Assembly (NCBI GenBank): GCA_965203685.1
Contig: OZ241908.1
Location: 2,666,001 to 2,730,000 of the forward strand
DNA: 64,000 nt
Direction of reading: 5' to 3'
Source: VXYL01 sp965203685
GTDB taxonomy: Bacteria > Pseudomonadota > Gammaproteobacteria > Pseudomonadales > Azotimanducaceae
A program made the translations under genes and the position numbers. Under the pieces are notes generated by a model. It was not told the DNA's origin, did no database searches, and was given only the letters and a program-made list of their open reading frames with translations. Below are positions 34,891-43,851 of this stretch, piece by piece (the first letter of the stretch is position 1; every line of letters begins with the position of its first letter).

Positions 34891-35457
34891 ATGCGGAGGG
34901 CTTCCGCCCGCGACCAAGGTCCACCGATCGTCGACCTGTCCGGCAATACGCTCGAAGAGACGATCGAGATGCTCGCCAGTCCGCATCGCCGCAAGGTCGC
35001 GATGCGCAAGTTGATGGCGGCCGGACGGGCGGGTACGCCGGTCGTGCGCGCGGGGCTCCAGCACGCGGATCCCGAGGTGCGCATCGCGTGCTGCAGGGTG
35101 CTCGATCACTTCATGGACGAAGCCGCGATCCCGGAGTTGGTCGATAACCTCGATCACGCCCATCCGGGGGTCCGCGCGTGGGCGATCCATGCGCTGGCCT
35201 GCGACCGCTGCAAGGAAGGCGTATGCCGGCCCGGGGAAGGTGACGTGATACCGATCGTCGTGGACGCCCTGCTCCACGACCAAGACCGCCATGTGCGTCA
35301 GCAGGCAGCGGGTCTGCTCGGTCCTTCAGTGCTGCGCAGCGAGGCCGCCAAGGCCGCCATCAAGCATGCGCACGAACATGATGCGCACGCGGCCGTGCGC
35401 AAGGTCGCGGGCTGGTGGGTGCCGGGCGGAGCAAGGTACCGGAAGCTCGCCGCCTAG
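34891..35457 (+). CDS. HEAT-repeat protein
   Basis: A 188-residue helical-repeat protein immediately after the TauD-like gene (ATG 34891, one base after the stop). Repeats are visible as GLQHADPEVRIACCRVL, LDHAHPGVRAWAIHAL and LLHDQDRHVRQQAAGLL, each a helix pair with the conserved Asp-x-x-Val-Arg pattern of PBS-lyase-type HEAT repeats. One segment holds Cys (CDRCKEGVC), which might bind metal. Such proteins act as scaffolds. The tight spacing suggests a shared function with the dioxygenase, but none is known. Confidence 0.7.
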   Translation: MRRASARDQGPPIVDLSGNTLEETIEMLASPHRRKVAMRKLMAAGRAGTPVVRAGLQHADPEVRIACCRVLDHFMDEAAIPELVDNLDHAHPGVRAWAIHALACDRCKEGVCRPGEGDVIPIVVDALLHDQDRHVRQQAAGLLGPSVLRSEAAKAAIKHAHEHDAHAAVRKVAGWWVPGGARYRKLAA

Positions 35458-35553
35458 GGGCCTCCGCCCCGCCTTCAACAGCAAAGGACGGCAGTGGCGG
35501 CGCCCATGGCCGATTGCCGTTCCGACTTGCCAAATGCCTACATGCAATAAGCT

Positions 35554-35559
35554 TATAAT
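35554..35559 (+). promoter_or_regulatory. Possible -10 element of the TonB-receptor operon
   Basis: A perfect TATAAT lies 34 bp before the GTG start of the receptor gene, inside an AT-rich island. No good -35 is found at 16-18 bp; TTGCCA at 35527-35532 is 21 bp away, so the assignment is tentative. Confidence 0.4.
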
Positions 35560-35592
35560 CCACTGCCGAGGTCGGCTTAGTAGGAGAGCGTC

Positions 35593-38544
35593 GTGGCACT
35601 CGACTCACTCGAACGGTTTTGCATCCTCCCCCGCACCTGGCGCCTGATCCCGGCGGTGACCCTCGCGAGCTACCTCGCGGTCACCTCGGCGGCTCAGGAC
35701 GACGACGCCGACGTCACGCCGGCCGAGGAGACCGAAGAAGCCCCGGTCGTTGCGCAGACCGAACTCGAGGACGCCCCCGTGGTGCCGATGACCGAGGTCG
35801 AGGAAATGGTCGTCACCGGTTCGCGCCTCGCGCGGACACCGGGGGAACTGGCTGGCAATCTCGTCGTCCTAGACGAGGATTTCATCGCGGCAACCGGCGA
35901 AGTCACGCTCGAGCGGGTGCTGCGGCAGTTGCCGCAGAACCTGAACTCCACGGCCGAGCAGATCAACAATCGGCTCAACACGGCGAGGAACCTGACCGGC
36001 GCGTCTACCGTGAACCTGCGCGGCCTAGGCGCCGAATCCACCCTGATCCTGATCGACGGCAAGCGGGCCGGCTACAACGGGTTCCTTGGCGGTGTGACCG
36101 ACGTGTCGAGCATCCCGTTGTCGATCGTCGAACGCATCGAGGTCATGTTGGATGGCGCCTCGGCCATCTACGGCTCCGACGCGGTCGGCGGCGTGGTCAA
36201 CATCATCACCCGCAAGGACTACCAGGGCGTCGAAGTCGATCTCAACTACAACACCCCCGATGGCGGCGAGTACAACGAGTGGCGCGGGACGATTTCCGGT
36301 GGCGCGAATCTCGACGGATCCCGCGTCCGGGCCACCTACTCCCGCGCCGTGCACTCCGGCCTGGACGGCGCCGAGCGGGACGCCACCTTGTTCCAGCGCG
36401 CCCAGTTCGCCGGCCCGCAATACGACATCCGTTTCTGCTGCCTACCCGGGCAAATCCACGTCCCGGTGCTGTATCGCCTTGACGGCGACGTCCTGACCTT
36501 GGGCGAGTACAACGCTCTTTCGCCGGAGGACCAGGCCCGGGCGAGTGCCGAAACCCACGCTGTTCTCCCGCCCGGGTTCAACGAGAATTCCAGCGTCGAT
36601 GACATCAGCCAATTCGGTCCGCCGAACTGGGGCGCTGCGACGCAGGCCGGCCACCACATCCTGCCCAAGACCGTGCGCAACACCTTCTCCGGGAGCCTCG
36701 GTCGGGACTTGAGCGACCGGCTCAGCACCGAGGTGCACGCCCGTTACGAGCGCCGCGACACCGTCTATCGGACCGGCTACATCGGCTTCAGCGGCGAGAC
36801 GCTGGGCGGCGGCAACCCGTTCAATCCGCTCGGACGCAGCGTTCATTTGCGCGGCCAGCGTCCGGACATGGGAGCCCAGTCCACCGAGACCATCAGCGAC
36901 CACTTCGATGCCGGTGTCGATGTCGAGGGGCCGTTGGGGGACCGCTGGTCCTGGGAGGCGAGTTTCGGATACAGCTCCGAGGATTCACGCGGCCAGCGCC
37001 TGAACACCTTGAACCTCGAAGTGCTCCGCGCGGGCCTCGGATCCGACGGTGTCACGCCGCGGTCGCAATTCTTGAGCGGCGAGACCGCCGAATCGTGCGC
37101 CGAACTCGGCGGTTCGTTCTTTTTCGGATTCTGCCGGGTGAGTCTGCCGCCCTTCGAACCCATCAACCCCTTCGGCGACCTGACGCCGTACTTGAACGAG
37201 GCCCTCTTAGCCGACAGCCTGAACCAACAGAAGCGCATCGATGGACTTCTGCGCGGGGGCTTAAGCGGCTTGCCCGCAGGCGAGGTCAGGCTGCTGCTCG
37301 GCTACAGTTGGCACGAAACCACCTTGAACAGCGCAACCGAGTTCCAGGTCGGCGTGGTCCGCGACTCCCCCATCGGCGACATCGACACGTTTCACACGGA
37401 CGCCAAGCGCGCCAATCAGGCCGTGTTCGGCGAAGCGCTGGTGCCGCTGGCTAGCTGGCTGACGCTGACCCTGTCGACACGGTGGGACTCCTACGACAAG
37501 CCCGACGTTGTCTACAGGGACGAGGACGCCGACGCGGGCAGCGGCGAAGAGATCAGCGACCCGGGCACGAAGACCACTTGGGGCACCGGGCTGGTGTTCG
37601 CGCCGATCGACGACATCACCTTCCGCGTCAACGCGCAGACCGCCTTCGTCGCGCCGCAACTCAACCAGATCCTTCGGCGGACCAGCGAGCGCACCGCCAC
37701 GGGATTCAGGGGACTGCTGATCCAGAACCCCGACGGATCGCTGGGCTTCGCCGACGCCCTGATCACGGAAGGCGGGAATCCGGACCTCGACCCCGAGACC
37801 GCCGACACCTTGAGCGCCGGCGTGGAACTCAACCCCCGTGTTTTGCCGGGTCTCGGCTTGAAGGCGACGTGGAACCAAACGGAGTACCAGGATCGCATCA
37901 GCCTGCTCTCCGCGTTCATCATCGACCCCGACAATCCGCCCAGCAATACGATGTACCTAGCCAGCGAGGACCTCTGGTTCCAGGAGCGCCGCTGGATCAA
38001 CGTGTCGTCGGTCGACCGCGAAGGCATGGACTACGAGGCGTATTACACGACGGCCACGGACGCCGGCGACTTCACGGCCCAGGTCAGGCATTCCCGGACC
38101 AGCGACTACAACTTCACGCTCGATCCCGCGACGGACGATCCGATCAGCGTCGTGGGTCACACGGACGGCGTCACCGCAATCGGCGTGGTCTCCCGCACGG
38201 CGACGACGGCGCAGTTCAGTTGGGGATATCAAGGACTGGAGGCCAGTGTCGACGTCTCCTCGCGCTCCAAGACGAGCTCAAAGGTCGGACCGACAACCAC
38301 GATCTACGAGCCGGCCACCGTCGTCGACCTCAGTCTTCGGTACAGCTTCTCCGAAGGCCGATTGTTCCCCGCTCCCCGCTGGGCGAGCGATACGCGTGTT
38401 ACGTTGACCGTGAACAACGTGCGCGACAGCTTCGGCGAGACACTGAGCATGACCGAGGACGGGGAAGTGACCGATACCATCAATAACCGCTATTCGCTGC
38501 TCTATGGGCGGGTGTTCAACCTGTCGCTGCACAGGTCCATGTAG
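35593..38544 (+). CDS. TonB-dependent receptor
   Basis: A 983-residue outer-membrane receptor starting at GTG 35593, with GGAGA 5 nt upstream. The N-terminus has an export signal (LIPAVTLASYLAVTSAAQ), then an acidic linker and a plug domain (VEEMVVTGSRLARTPG, TLERVLRQLPQ, TVNLRGLGAESTLILIDGKR, ASAIYGSDAVGGVVNIIT). The rest is a 22-strand-type barrel with repeated aromatic ends (TKTTWGTGLVFAPIDDITFR, STLTL-type strands) to its end at GRVFNLSLHRSM. The ligand is unknown. A thioredoxin-like gene follows by 23 bp and is probably in the same operon. Confidence 0.92.
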   Translation: MALDSLERFCILPRTWRLIPAVTLASYLAVTSAAQDDDADVTPAEETEEAPVVAQTELEDAPVVPMTEVEEMVVTGSRLARTPGELAGNLVVLDEDFIAATGEVTLERVLRQLPQNLNSTAEQINNRLNTARNLTGASTVNLRGLGAESTLILIDGKRAGYNGFLGGVTDVSSIPLSIVERIEVMLDGASAIYGSDAVGGVVNIITRKDYQGVEVDLNYNTPDGGEYNEWRGTISGGANLDGSRVRATYSRAVHSGLDGAERDATLFQRAQFAGPQYDIRFCCLPGQIHVPVLYRLDGDVLTLGEYNALSPEDQARASAETHAVLPPGFNENSSVDDISQFGPPNWGAATQAGHHILPKTVRNTFSGSLGRDLSDRLSTEVHARYERRDTVYRTGYIGFSGETLGGGNPFNPLGRSVHLRGQRPDMGAQSTETISDHFDAGVDVEGPLGDRWSWEASFGYSSEDSRGQRLNTLNLEVLRAGLGSDGVTPRSQFLSGETAESCAELGGSFFFGFCRVSLPPFEPINPFGDLTPYLNEALLADSLNQQKRIDGLLRGGLSGLPAGEVRLLLGYSWHETTLNSATEFQVGVVRDSPIGDIDTFHTDAKRANQAVFGEALVPLASWLTLTLSTRWDSYDKPDVVYRDEDADAGSGEEISDPGTKTTWGTGLVFAPIDDITFRVNAQTAFVAPQLNQILRRTSERTATGFRGLLIQNPDGSLGFADALITEGGNPDLDPETADTLSAGVELNPRVLPGLGLKATWNQTEYQDRISLLSAFIIDPDNPPSNTMYLASEDLWFQERRWINVSSVDREGMDYEAYYTTATDAGDFTAQVRHSRTSDYNFTLDPATDDPISVVGHTDGVTAIGVVSRTATTAQFSWGYQGLEASVDVSSRSKTSSKVGPTTTIYEPATVVDLSLRYSFSEGRLFPAPRWASDTRVTLTVNNVRDSFGETLSMTEDGEVTDTINNRYSLLYGRVFNLSLHRSM

Positions 38545-38567
38545 CCAAAATGTCTCGGAGGTACGCA

Positions 38568-39794
38568 ATGAAGTTGGGCTGGTCAGTACTCGCACTGCTG
38601 GCCTGGCCGGTGTGCGCGGCCGATGCCGGACGTTTCGTGCTTGAGGGCGACCTGTCGGCCTACTACGCCAGCGGCAACTTCGTTGTCTGGACCCCGAAGG
38701 AAGCCCCGCAAGGCCAAGGCGCGATGCGCATGGCCGTATCGGCGGCCTCGACCGCGACCACGCCAACGGGCATCGAGTCGACCCTGGACGTCATCGCCAA
38801 GGCTGCGCTGCGCGACGACGGCACGTTCAAGATCGAAGCCGATGTCGACGCACCGCGGCGCGTGTATTTCTACGTCCTCGAAGCGGTCAGCCACGAAGGC
38901 CGTCGCCTCGCCCCGATCAAAGGCAACGCATTCATCTTGGAAGCGGGCCGGTTGCGGCTGCAGATGGCACGGCCCGGGCGGTTCCACATCGAAGGTGGCC
39001 ATTACAACGATGCCGTGTACAACACGTGGCGCCGTTCCGAGCCTTACGTGGCGGCCCAGGCGGAGTACGGGCGCTTGATCCAACCCGTCGATGGCGAAAG
39101 CGAACAGCAAAGGCGCGACCGGACCGACCGGGCTGCGGCTGTGTTCGACCGGATGCTCAACCTCGAGACCGAGGGACGCGAACGCGTTGCGACCACCCAT
39201 CCGGACCCTCTTGTACGCCGGCTCACCCTCGAGACGACATGGCTCGGCGGCCCCTGGATGCTCGAAGCGTGGCGTGGTCTTGCCGCGCTGACGCCGGACG
39301 ATCCATGGGTCCTGGAACGTCTTGCCCAAGCGGAGGAAGGAGCGGCCAAGCGTGCGCGTGAGCGGCAGAAGTTCGCGGTCGGTGGGGGGATTCGCGATTT
39401 CGTCGCACAGACGCTCGATGGCGAGTCCGTGCGACTGGCCGACATCAGGGCCGAGAGCACGTACGTACTCCTCGAGTTCTGGGCATCCTGGTGCGGACCG
39501 TGCCGCGTCGAGATCCCGCACATGAAGGAAGCGTACGACCGTTACCGGGACGAAGGCTTCGAGATCGTCTCCTTTACGATCGACGACGACCGCGAAGACT
39601 GGGAAATCGCGTCCGAGGAGGAACAGCTCCCTTGGCCTAACCTGGGCATGGGCCGGGAAGCCGAGGCCCCCGTCACGTACGACGTGACCGGCGTGCCGAA
39701 GAACTACCTGGTTGAGTCAAGCACAGGTGAGATCGTGGCCAAGGATCTGCGCGGCCACCACCTCGATGAAAAGCTCGCCGACCTCTTGAACTAA
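38568..39794 (+). CDS. TlpA-like thioredoxin-domain lipoprotein or secreted protein
   Basis: About 408 residues from the ATG at 38568 (GGAGG 6 nt upstream). A signal peptide (MKLGWSVLALLAWPVCAADA) directs export. An N-terminal DUF4369-like domain of about 150 residues (FHIEGGHYNDAVYNTW) is followed by a helical spacer and a C-terminal TlpA/ResA thioredoxin domain from about residue 275: FWASWCGPCRVEIPHM with the CGPC redox site, SFTIDDDREDWE and VTGVPKNYLV with the cis-Pro. It probably reduces disulfides in the periplasm, and its partner is likely the receptor encoded upstream. Confidence 0.85.
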   Translation: MKLGWSVLALLAWPVCAADAGRFVLEGDLSAYYASGNFVVWTPKEAPQGQGAMRMAVSAASTATTPTGIESTLDVIAKAALRDDGTFKIEADVDAPRRVYFYVLEAVSHEGRRLAPIKGNAFILEAGRLRLQMARPGRFHIEGGHYNDAVYNTWRRSEPYVAAQAEYGRLIQPVDGESEQQRRDRTDRAAAVFDRMLNLETEGRERVATTHPDPLVRRLTLETTWLGGPWMLEAWRGLAALTPDDPWVLERLAQAEEGAAKRARERQKFAVGGGIRDFVAQTLDGESVRLADIRAESTYVLLEFWASWCGPCRVEIPHMKEAYDRYRDEGFEIVSFTIDDDREDWEIASEEEQLPWPNLGMGREAEAPVTYDVTGVPKNYLVESSTGEIVAKDLRGHHLDEKLADLLN

Positions 39795-39894
39795 AGAACG
39801 GCTCACGTCCTCCCGTTCCTCTGCCGTCGTCGCGGGTCAGGTTGGCGCTACCATAGCGTCAAGCATTACAGGCCGAGACGCGGAGGTGCGCCCT

Positions 39895-41046
39895 GTGTCA
39901 GCCGAACCCCGGGTGTTGTGGCACGCCGACGCGATGCGGATGACCGCCGGCCGGATCTGGCTCGCCCTACGCATCGGCGTCGCGGTTGCCATCGTCGTCG
40001 TGCCGTTCGGCTACGCGATCACCGGTCTGCATACCGACGTCTTGATGGGTGTTGGATGCGGCATGGCCATCGGCTTGGGGGTGGGCTTGAGAGGCGGCCC
40101 GGGGAGCGGGCCGTGGACCGGCATCCTCACGGGTGTGATCGTTGGCGTCGCAACGGCGCTGATTGCGGGGCTGGTACCCGGAAATGCCTACGGTCTCTTA
40201 GTGCCGCCCGTTCTCGCCTTGGCGGTCGGCCTGATCGCCGGCTTCCGCGGGGCATCCATCACCGGGTACCGCGACATGTCCAAGGAGGCCCTCATCGTCT
40301 CGGTTCTCGTTGCATTGGGGTTCCTTCCCGCCTGGATCGAGCAGGGATCCTTCGCTCGGGGCTTCTTTTCCTACGGTGCGCTGGCCTTGCTGGCCACGCT
40401 TTGGTCCTTCTCCTGGACGGCCCTCGTGGGTGGCATCCTGAGCCACCGCCGGGAGGGATGGCGCGACACCCGCCCGCCCCTACTACTTGTTCTCGCGGCT
40501 GCCGTGATCCCCATCGCCGTCGGTTGGGGAATGTTCACCGGCGCGCTGGAAGAAGGCCGTGGGCTTTCGGGTGTCTACCTCGCCCTCGCAATCGCCGCGA
40601 TGGGCGGCCTGTCAATTGCGCTGACGGCGGGCGCGTTTCTGGTCGGGCGCGGCGTGATCTCCTGGCTCGAGCCGCGGCTTCGCGTCTACGGCTACCTGGC
40701 CGACTACCTAGGCGTCATGTGGGTGCCGATCGGTGCCTTTGCCGTGGGCTACCTCACGATCATCGTCGTCTTCGCCGGGTTCTACGGCATGCTGGAGCGA
40801 TTCCAGCCCGGTGCGTTCGCCGACGCCGGCGTCGGAATCGCCGAGTGGCTGTCGTTTTCGTTCTTCACAGCGCTCGGCCAGGAGTTCGCGGCCGCAGAGC
40901 CGGTCTCGGCCGCTGCAAGGATTCTCGTCGGCATCCACCTGATCATCTCGGCGGGTTGGGCGGTCGTGCTGTTTGCCGCGGTCATGTCTTCCATCGGACC
41001 GAAGCTCGATGAAATCGCACGCCGCCACGCGCAGAACGAGGGCTGA
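39895..41046 (+). CDS. Multi-pass membrane protein with channel-like C-terminus
   Basis: About 383 residues; GTG 39895 is preferred since GGAGG lies 8 nt upstream. About ten hydrophobic segments are seen, with Gly-rich helices (GVGCGMAIGLGVGLRGG). The last ~90 residues look like an ion-channel pore unit: one helix (FAVGYLTIIVVFAGFYGML), a re-entrant-like stretch (LSFSFFTALGQEFAAAEPVS) and a second helix (GIHLIISAGWAVVLFAAVM). The filter position reads TALGQEF rather than TVGYGD, so it would not be a classic potassium filter. Function is unknown. Confidence 0.6.
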   Translation: MSAEPRVLWHADAMRMTAGRIWLALRIGVAVAIVVVPFGYAITGLHTDVLMGVGCGMAIGLGVGLRGGPGSGPWTGILTGVIVGVATALIAGLVPGNAYGLLVPPVLALAVGLIAGFRGASITGYRDMSKEALIVSVLVALGFLPAWIEQGSFARGFFSYGALALLATLWSFSWTALVGGILSHRREGWRDTRPPLLLVLAAAVIPIAVGWGMFTGALEEGRGLSGVYLALAIAAMGGLSIALTAGAFLVGRGVISWLEPRLRVYGYLADYLGVMWVPIGAFAVGYLTIIVVFAGFYGMLERFQPGAFADAGVGIAEWLSFSFFTALGQEFAAAEPVSAAARILVGIHLIISAGWAVVLFAAVMSSIGPKLDEIARRHAQNEG

Positions 41047-41074
41047 CGTGTTGAGTGCGCGGACGCAAGCCTTG

Positions 41075-41857
41075 CTAGCGACCCTTCCAAACCGGCTCGC
41101 GCTTCTCCGCGAACGCCCGTGCGCCTTCGCGCTCGTCTTCGCTCGCATAGAGACGGTCCACGGTCGGGAATCGACGCCGCGCGACGTGCCGTAGGGCATC
41201 CTGGGCGCCCATAGTCTCGGCCTCGCGCACCACCTCCTTGATCGCCGCGAACACCAAGGGTGGACCCGATGCCAAGGACGCCGCGAGCTCATGTGCGCGA
41301 GCCATGAGCCGGTCGGGTTCGACGACCTCGTTGACCACGCCCCAACGGTGCGCTTCCTCGGCATCCATCCAGCGTCCCGTCAGCAACAGATCCATGGCCA
41401 CGTGGTAGGGGATGCGCTTCGGCAACTTGATGGAAGCCGCATCGGCCAGCGTCCCGGCGCGGATCTCCGGGAGCGCGAAGGTCGCCGTGTCCGCGGCCAG
41501 GATCAGGTCGCAGGACAGCGCCAACTCCCACCCGCCGCCGACGGCCATGCCGTTCACCGCGGCGATGATCGGTTTGTTGAGGTCCGGCAACTCCTGGATG
41601 CCTCCGAAACCTCCGACGCCGTAGTCGCCATCCACCGCATCCCCGGCCGCAGCCGCTTTCAGATCCCACCCGGCACAGAAGAACCGGTCACCGGCGCCCC
41701 GCAGGATCGCCACGCGCAGCGACGCATCGTCCCGGAATCCTGCGAACACGTCGCCCATGGCACGACTCGTGGCCAAGTCGATCGCGTTTGCCTTCGGGCG
41801 GTCGAGGGTTACCTCGAGGACCTCCCCATCGACGCGGGTCTTTATCGGATTCGTCAT
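41075..41857 (-). CDS. Enoyl-CoA hydratase/isomerase (crotonase) family protein
   Basis: About 260 residues from the ATG at 41857. Crotonase features: the oxyanion-hole stretch RFFCAGWDL and NGMAVGGGWELALSCDL, with both catalytic Glu positions kept (E in GGGWELAL and in ALPEIRAG). The N-terminus (VLEVTLDRPKANAIDLATS) is family-typical. It is the last gene of an operon with carnitine dehydrogenase and a BKACE enzyme; CaiD-type crotonases act on carnitinyl-CoA, so a role in carnitine breakdown is plausible but unproven. It converges on the channel-like gene. Confidence 0.85.
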   Translation of the reverse strand: MTNPIKTRVDGEVLEVTLDRPKANAIDLATSRAMGDVFAGFRDDASLRVAILRGAGDRFFCAGWDLKAAAAGDAVDGDYGVGGFGGIQELPDLNKPIIAAVNGMAVGGGWELALSCDLILAADTATFALPEIRAGTLADAASIKLPKRIPYHVAMDLLLTGRWMDAEEAHRWGVVNEVVEPDRLMARAHELAASLASGPPLVFAAIKEVVREAETMGAQDALRHVARRRFPTVDRLYASEDEREGARAFAEKREPVWKGR

Positions 41858-41870
41858 GCTTGTCTCCGTC

Positions 41871-42854
41871 TCAGGAGGGACACCGTCGGGCGTCGCTGTC
41901 AGAGAGCACCTTGCCGGCACCGACACCGTGCCGCCGCAACGCCTCCATGATGGAAACGAGACAGTCGTCGCGCAATCGCTCGAGTTCCTTCACCGTCCTG
42001 CCCCCGGCTTGCTGCTCCGTGCCGGAAGCCAGCTTGTCGACCAGGCTGTCTGTGAGCTCCGGACCTTCGAGGCGTGTCCAAGGCAGCTTCAACGCCGGCC
42101 CGAATTGCGCCATGAAGTGGCGCATGCCCGCATCGCCGCCACCCATGTGGAAGGCGAGAAACGTGCCCATGAACGCCCAGCGCAGGCCAGGCCCGAGCGT
42201 GATGGCGGCGTCGAGTTCCTCGGTGGTCGCCACGTCTTCGTTGACCAAGTGCAGGGCTTCACGCCAAAGCGCCTCCTGCAGCCTGTCGGACAGGAAGCCG
42301 TCAATTTCGTTGCGTACCCGCAACGGGCGCATGCCGAGATCCGCATAGAAGGCCATGGCGCGATCGACGCTGTCTCGTGCGGTTCGATTGCCGCCCACGA
42401 CCTCGACAAGTGGCAGCAGGTAGACGGGGTTGAACGGATGGCCGACGACGATGCGCTCGGGATGCCGACAGTCGGCCTGCAGGTTGCTCGGCAACAACCC
42501 GGACGTGCTCGAGGCGATCAAGATGGCCGGATCGGTCAACGAGTCGATCCGCGCGATCAAGGGGCGCTTCACGTCGATGCGCTCGGGAACGCTCTCTTGG
42601 ATGAAATCGGCCGCGGTGCATGCCGCTTCCAGGGAGTCTGCACAGCGTAGCCGGTCGATACCGGCTCCCTCGTCAATGCCCAATCTCGCCAAGGCTGGCC
42701 AGGCGTTCTCCACCGCCGCTCGGAGCTTGTCTTCCCAGTCCGCACCAACGTCCCAGGCGATCACGTCGAGACCCCTGCCAAGGGCCCGCGCTGCCCAACC
42801 GGCGCCGATGACGCCGGCGCCGATCACCGCGAAGGTCTTCGTGGCCGCGGCCAG
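41871..42854 (-). CDS. lcdH: Carnitine 3-dehydrogenase-like 3-hydroxyacyl-CoA dehydrogenase
   Basis: About 327 residues. An NAD-binding Rossmann motif (VIGAGVIGAGWAAR) opens the protein. WAARALGRGLDVIAWD, ADFIQESVPERIDVKR, SSTSGLLPSNLQ and VVGHPFNPVYLLPLVEVVGG match carnitine dehydrogenases closely, as do RLQEALWREALHLV and GGGDAGMRHFMAQFGPALKLPWT. The reaction is L-carnitine + NAD to 3-dehydrocarnitine. The usual GTG at 42827 would leave only two residues before the first motif, so a CTG at 42854, with GGAGG 6 nt upstream, is the preferred start. It follows a BKACE gene by 17 bp. Confidence 0.85.
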   Translation of the reverse strand: MAAATKTFAVIGAGVIGAGWAARALGRGLDVIAWDVGADWEDKLRAAVENAWPALARLGIDEGAGIDRLRCADSLEAACTAADFIQESVPERIDVKRPLIARIDSLTDPAILIASSTSGLLPSNLQADCRHPERIVVGHPFNPVYLLPLVEVVGGNRTARDSVDRAMAFYADLGMRPLRVRNEIDGFLSDRLQEALWREALHLVNEDVATTEELDAAITLGPGLRWAFMGTFLAFHMGGGDAGMRHFMAQFGPALKLPWTRLEGPELTDSLVDKLASGTEQQAGGRTVKELERLRDDCLVSIMEALRRHGVGAGKVLSDSDARRCPS

Positions 42855-42871
42855 TGGTCGCCTCCGATCAG

Positions 42872-43759
42872 TCAGCGCGCGGTGAGGCCGAACTTGGCAC
42901 GCGCCTCGTCAGGACCGAGCACGCGAGAGCCGAGCAGCTCGACGATCTGCCGCGCCCGTTCGACCAGTTGCGCGTTGGTCGCATAGACACCGCGCTTGAG
43001 ATAAAGGTTGTCTTCGAGGCCGACCCGGACATGACCGCCGAGTAGAACCGACTGCGCCGCGAACGGCATCTGGTTGCGGCTGATCGCGAAAGCCGTCCAG
43101 TTCGACCCCGGCGGCAGCATGTCCACACACGCCTTGAAGACGCCCACGTCGGCGGGCGCCGCCCAGGGGATGCCGAAGCAGAGTTGGAACAAGGGTGGAT
43201 CGGTAAGCAACTCCTCGTCGAGCATCTTGAGCGTGAAGCTCAAGTGCCCGGTGTCGAAGATCTCCAACTCCGGCTTGACCCCGAGCTCGCGGATGCGTCG
43301 TGCCCCTAGCCGCAGCATGTCCGGTGTCGACACGTACACCAGGCTGCCTTCGCCGAAGTTGTACGACCCGCAGTCCAGCGAACAGATCTCCGGCAGGAGT
43401 TCCGCCACGTGCGGCAGCCGGTCGACGGCGCCGACGAGGTCGGTCTCGTTGCCGAACATCGTGGGCGCGTCGTCTGGGCCGATGAACAAGTCGCCCCCCA
43501 TACCTGCCGTCAGGTTGATGACGACGTCGGTTTCCGCGTCGCGGATCCGGTCCACGACTTCCCGGTAGAGCGCGACATCGCGGGAGCCCTTGCCGGTCGC
43601 GGGGTCGCGCACATGGCAGTGCACGATGGCCGCGCCAGCCTTGGCGGCGTCAAGTGCCGATGCCGCGATCTGCGCCGGCGTCACGGGAATGTCCGGATGC
43701 TTACCGACCGTGTCGCCGGCACCGGTCACGGCGCACGTGATCACAACCTCGGGATTCAT
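42872..43759 (-). CDS. BKACE (DUF849) beta-keto acid cleavage enzyme
   Basis: A 295-residue TIM-barrel enzyme of the beta-keto acid cleavage family. Metal ligands are visible in AAIVHCHVRDPATGKGSRD (the conserved H-C-H) and the second His region GGHVRVGLEDNLYLKRG. Other family blocks are VINLTAGMGGD, DCGSYNFGEG and MKMLDEEL-type helices. With carnitine dehydrogenase next door, the likely substrate is 3-dehydrocarnitine, cleaved with acetyl-CoA to betainyl-CoA and acetoacetate. It is the first gene of the BKACE-dehydrogenase-crotonase operon. Confidence 0.88.
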   Translation of the reverse strand: MNPEVVITCAVTGAGDTVGKHPDIPVTPAQIAASALDAAKAGAAIVHCHVRDPATGKGSRDVALYREVVDRIRDAETDVVINLTAGMGGDLFIGPDDAPTMFGNETDLVGAVDRLPHVAELLPEICSLDCGSYNFGEGSLVYVSTPDMLRLGARRIRELGVKPELEIFDTGHLSFTLKMLDEELLTDPPLFQLCFGIPWAAPADVGVFKACVDMLPPGSNWTAFAISRNQMPFAAQSVLLGGHVRVGLEDNLYLKRGVYATNAQLVERARQIVELLGSRVLGPDEARAKFGLTAR

Positions 43760-43851
43760 GGCAGCGGGCCTCCTAAGGACGACTGCTCAGCCTCACTTTA
43801 CACCGAGGACGCACCGTCCGCTGACGCATCCATGCGCTATGCTCACCCCGC

